Of a stretch of 64,000 nt of DNA, positions 60,885 through 64,000 are shown piece after piece (the stretch's first letter is position 1; the number at the start of each line of letters is the position of its first letter). This DNA comes from Cryptomeria japonica. Taxonomy: Eukaryota > Streptophyta > Pinopsida > Cupressales > Cupressaceae. The stretch spans positions 839,051,388-839,115,387 of the forward strand of contig NC_081411.1 in assembly GCF_030272615.1 (NCBI RefSeq). Reading direction: 5' to 3'. The position numbers and the translations under genes are program-made. Below the pieces are notes generated by a model. That model was not told where the DNA came from, made no database searches, and worked only from the letters and a program-made list of their open reading frames with translations.

Positions 60885-60930
60885 TGCTCCCACTCAAATC
60901 TGAAAGTCCTGCCAATTTACAGAAAACCTC

Positions 60931-60942
60931 GCTCTGATACCA
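60931..60942 (-). promoter_or_regulatory. Primer-binding site of element G
   Basis: Minus strand TGGTATCAGAGC, exact copia consensus, two bases from the LTR. Confidence 0.9.
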
Positions 60943-60944
60943 AT

Positions 60945-61308
60945 TGTTAGGGGTTTCAAGTAGATCCGAAGCAAATATGAACTAACAATTATATGCAGAT
61001 TTAAATACAAAAGATAAAGAAATAAAACAAGACACAGATAACACAAAGATTTAACGTGGTTCACCCAGAATGGGTTACGTCCACCATACACAGCCGTCCA
61101 ATCTTTCTTACTATCCAGCAAAAATAGTACATCAACCTTACAATGCCTTAAGCATCCCAGCCGCTTATAACATGCATTTTTAGGGAAACAAACAAAGTCG
61201 ACCTTTTCTAGGGTTTTATTACAATGTCGGTTTTTATCAACAAAAAACGGCAATTTTTTTTTTCCGTTTATGCACAGTACTTTGCTGATCAGTCGCCACA
61301 TTTCAACA
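60945..61308 (-). repeat. 5' LTR of element G
   Basis: TGTTAGGGGTTTC ... TTTCAACA, 364 bases, followed by GCTTA. Contains AACGTGGTTCACCC, a variant of the ACGTGG motif seen in the longer LTRs. Confidence 0.92.
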
Positions 61309-61679
61309 GCTTATGCATAGTCACCGACATATGTTCACTGGTAGGTTATATGTTTCACCGATAGTGATGATGACTTGTTATCATCTGGAGATCATTTGGT
61401 TATGTCAAATACATGGATTGGATGTTTAGATTTGGTGTTTTGCTTATTGGTCTAATCGAGTTCACATATTTGCCTTTACTGGCAGATAGGTCTAGGTTAT
61501 GGACCGGTACAAGATATTATGTTCTAGATCAACACGACATGTTTTGGAAATGGTTTATTGTTAGGATAATGTGTAAATGTATTGAGGCCGACATAATGTA
61601 TCGCATCAAGACTTACTTGTAATTGATTTAAATGTAATATCTTTAGTGAGACAACCTTAATATTTGGTCTTAGATTTAA

Positions 61680-61687
61680 TATAAATA
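61680..61687 (+). promoter_or_regulatory. TATA-box candidate in F 3' LTR
   Basis: TATAAATA, same position as 44680-44687 in the 5' LTR. Confidence 0.4.
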
Positions 61688-62280
61688 ATTGTAAGATCTT
61701 ATTGAAGATAATCATTATGAGTGTGTGCAAATATTGAAGAGTGAAAATAAGCAGATCCTTGTGCGAATCACGTAGACATTATCTAAAGGTTGAAGGAAGG
61801 TTATGAAGGTGTTTGGCACTTATGGTCAGAGCTTAAACTAGTACTGAAGCTAGCATTGCAGATGCTATTTTGAAGCAGTACATTGTTTATTGGATTCAAC
61901 CATCCAATCATAGTTAGTGTGACTCCTATTTTGTGATTGAGTAGTGAACTCTAGGCGGTTGGCCTTTCTGCATGTGTGCAGACCCCATTTGTATACACTT
62001 ACTATCTGCAGTAGTATCATCTGATTGTGGGTAAGGTTTCCCACTGTGGTTTTTCCTCTTATAGGGTTTCCACGTCAAAATCTTCATGTCATATGTTGGG
62101 GATGTTGTTTCTCTTTCTGTTTCATGTATTAATTTATACAGGCATTTCTATAACTGTTAATTTGTTTTACCGACACTAAGTTTCAAGTTGGATTAATTGG
62201 TTTTGAGTTATAATTTATTAAAAACTGGTTCACAACTAATTCATCCCCCCCCCTCTTACTTGTCCTTCCCGGTTCCTAAC

Positions 62281-62466
62281 GAGACATCCTCTAAACCATC
62301 TTAATATAAAAAAATCAAATACCGGTTGTAATACAAAGACTTTTCAGAATAATACCTGTTTGTCTTAACTAAGATGACTAAGACAATGTGATCATATGTG
62401 TGTGTATACATGTGCCATCAATGACAACACATGAAGTCATCTATTACAATCATCATCAAGCCAACA
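62281..62466 (-). repeat. 3' LTR of element H, proximal piece
   Basis: Ends GCCAACA at 62466, i.e. TGTTGGC on the minus strand, touching a polypurine tract. Continues leftward at 44246 once element F is removed. Confidence 0.75.
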
Positions 62467-62698
62467 GTCTCCCTCTTTGGCATTGATGGAAACACTTAGA
62501 AAATTTTACAACTAATCATGCTTACAAAAAGTGTACAAACATATTTATACTCCCCCTTAACAATACATACAAATTTTTTACAATGCATACATATTTCTAG
62601 TCCTTGTTTGACAACAATGCCAAATTGAAAAGTAAAATACACATATATATAGAAAAATTTGAATCAAAAGTTTACATATACAAAAATGTAAGTCTTTA
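62467..62698 (-). promoter_or_regulatory. Polypurine tract and 3' untranslated region of element H
   Basis: Minus strand TGCCAAAGAGGGAGAC (62467-62482) beside the LTR, with a second AAGGGGGAGTATAA near 62549. This fixes H on the minus strand. Confidence 0.75.
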
Positions 62699-64000
62699 TC
62701 AAGGAGCGTTCACTGCAATTTTCAAGAAAATATCACTGAAAGTGATCTTCATTTGAGAAAAATCATTTTCCCATGTTTCCAATAAGGTTTCCGTGATCTC
62801 AATGGTTGTCATCACATGTGCAGCAAATTCTTCCATCACAGCCACTGTGCTCATCTCTAGAGTAGCCAAAACCACTTCTGCATCACTATATACTCATTGC
62901 AAGATGTCCACTTTGGGCCTCAACTAGTTCTTTAGTTCCTTCAAGGATCGAAGTCTCTTAGCCTGTTCACAATCATAGATAGCTAACTGATTTTTTAAAT
63001 CATCAACTAATTTACCAAAAGCTAAGGTTGAATCCTGTAAAGGTATGTAGGCAGTACATATCTTTTCTAGTTCTTGTTCTGTCTCTTCTTGCCTCTTAAT
63101 CAGAGAAGTATTAAAAAATGAAACATTAAATGTATAGGCTAGTATGCTTCCATAGCAGTTCTCAAAAGATCTTTATTCATGGATAAAGGAATCTTCCCTA
63201 TATCAATATCTTTCATTATTTTCTCTCCTTTTTTCTTTCTGTAATTCTTCTCAGCTAAAGTTTGAGAAGCTTCTTCAAGGGACTTCAGTTCATCAGAAGA
63301 ATCAACAACCAACTGGCCAAGCTTTCCAATAGGACTTGACAAGTTCCCAATGTCGGTCTCTGCTAGAAGACTAGACAGAATCTCAATGACAATTTGAATT
63401 ATTTCTGCTTCCTTCCTCTACTCTTTTGATCTTTTCTTCTGAGCTCTAGATTGCATCACTATTGCAATCTCCATAAGTTTAGATGCACTCATATTTTCTA
63501 CATCTATAGGCCCTTTGATGCCTATTGAGTCATCTTCATCATCAAATCGCAACTTAACTATTGCTTTTTCTTTTTCAGCAGGTATCTTCTCCTCAATTTT
63601 CTCTTTCTCTTCCTCCTTTTTCTATTCAGATTCTTTCACTTCAACCTCTTTCTCTTGTTCTTCCTTTGTTTTTTTCTCCCAAGTAACTGATGTAACTAGT
63701 GGCAATTGAGTTTCCACTTGATGATCTTTTTTCAGTGGAGGTGGAATATCCACACTAGGTTGAATGACCGGTTCATCAACTACTTTTGCTTGTGTAATAG
63801 TAATAATCAATTGTTGTAATGGTTGTGTAATAGGTTCAATGATATTACTAGATAGATCAATGGTGTCCTGAACATCATCAACAAAGATAATCCATAGAGT
63901 CATCCTTATGCTTAACAATATCTGGTGAAATAATTTCTTCTTCATCTAACTCTAGTTGTTCTCTAGTCTCTGTTTGATCAGTTTTATGAGACTTTGTATG
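62699..64000 (-). pseudogene. ORF2-like gene of element H, C-terminal part
   Basis: Read on the minus strand from the window edge to TGA 62699-62701. Thr/Pro/Val-rich, then Lys/Glu-rich (KEEEKEKIEEK), then coiled coil (IKRQEETEQELEKI, LVDDLKNQLAIYD, TLLETWENDFSQMK). In-frame stops near 63622 and 63417 and others, and a frameshift near 63130. Composition, the coiled-coil end and the position directly before the polypurine tract match ORF2 of B and C; residue-level similarity is weak by eye. RNase H, which should be here in an autonomous copia element, is absent. It may instead be an envelope-like ORF of a Sirevirus with pol further upstream outside the window. Confidence 0.6.

Larger units (their letters stand above)
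56469..61308 (-). mobile_element. Element G: nearly complete Ty1/copia in F 3' LTR
   Basis: 4,840 bases with short LTRs (354 and 364 bases), GCTTA on both sides (56464-56468 and 61309-61313), exact primer site and intact catalytic motifs in integrase and RT. The least damaged element in the window: one frameshift and a few stops. The unoccupied site can be read in the F 5' LTR near 44327 (AGTGGCTTAAGCACAG). Confidence 0.94.
44247..62280 (+). mobile_element. Element F: Ty1/copia retrotransposon split by E, J and G
   Basis: Plus-strand element of about 6.7 kb once its three guests are removed. Both LTRs are split (5' by E, 3' by G) and the integrase is split by solo LTR J. It has a primer site, gag-pol and polypurine tract in copia order. 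It lies in the H LTR, but the flanks (CTGGA left, GAGAC right) do not show a clear target duplication and the terminal A of the right LTR is missing. Confidence 0.9.
56311..62280 (+). repeat. 3' LTR of element F, split by element G
   Basis: Pieces 56311-56468 and 61314-62280. It starts TTTTGGTATTATGG (TGTTGG mutated) and ends GGTTCCTAAC. The 5' LTR lacks a stretch of about 75 bases present here near 56358-56430. Confidence 0.85.
35635..64000 (-). mobile_element. Element H: LTR element with ORF2-like gene, runs off the window
   Basis: The 3' LTR of H is in three pieces: 35635-36000, 43677-44246 and 62281-62466, about 1.1 kb in total, separated by elements I and F. The internal region starts at 62467 with a polypurine tract and continues beyond 64000. 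H was inserted in K pol; its target duplication should be CAATC (35630-35634), whose second copy is outside the window. The sequence next to the tract encodes a coiled-coil, Lys/Glu-rich protein and not RNase H. Confidence 0.75.

Noticed and set aside
62276-62290. Target duplication of element F
   Set aside because: Left flank CTGGA and right flank GAGAC do not match; no duplication can be claimed.

Overview
The window is plant nuclear DNA made almost entirely of LTR retrotransposons stacked inside one another. I see no host gene, rRNA, tRNA or CRISPR array. Plant origin follows from Ty1/copia primer-binding sites of the TGGTATCAGAGC type, Ty1/copia gag-pol order, a chromodomain Ty3/gypsy pol and a Tat/Athila-like integrase. 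The depth of nesting and the old copies full of in-frame stops suggest a large, slowly purged genome such as a gymnosperm; that last step is inference.

Layout. 1-6186: a broken plus-strand Ty3/gypsy element with a primer-site-like motif (477-494), an acidic ORF (1021-2439), an integrase (2780-3700), an orphan ORF (4086-4490), a polypurine tract and a putative 3' LTR. 6187-9858: plus-strand element D, with LTR end, primer site, gag with zinc knuckles and a second reading frame called ORF2 here. 9859-13034: mostly unassigned. From 13411 to the end everything lies in one nest on a minus-strand acidic ORF, L (13035-13410 plus 29405-29943). Element C (13411-29404, target duplication ATAGC) splits L, and element B (18642-26762, duplication ATTTCC) splits C. 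A chromovirus K (29932-35634 and beyond) abuts L. K is split by a solo LTR M (34421-35491, GGGTC) and by element H, whose 3' LTR begins at 35635. The H LTR is cut by copia element I (36001-43671, GTAAC) and by copia element F (44247-62280). F is cut by element E in its 5' LTR (44952-49948, AGATC), by solo LTR J in its integrase (52489-53994, GTAAG) and by element G in its 3' LTR (56469-61308, GCTTA). H's internal region runs from 62467 past the window end.

How they work together. I, E, F and G are recognisable copia elements with gag, protease, integrase, reverse transcriptase and RNase H, all damaged; G is least damaged. B and C are complete from LTR to LTR with a primer site, polypurine tract and target duplication, but carry only gag and the roughly 1,120-codon ORF2, with no protease, integrase, RT or RNase H. 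D carries the same gag-ORF2 order, and H has an ORF2-like tail where RNase H should be. These four look like a family of pol-less LTR elements that moved with enzymes supplied by another element. Element I shares an internal LTR block with B and C, which makes its family a candidate helper. This pol-less gag plus ORF2 family is the most interesting content of the window.
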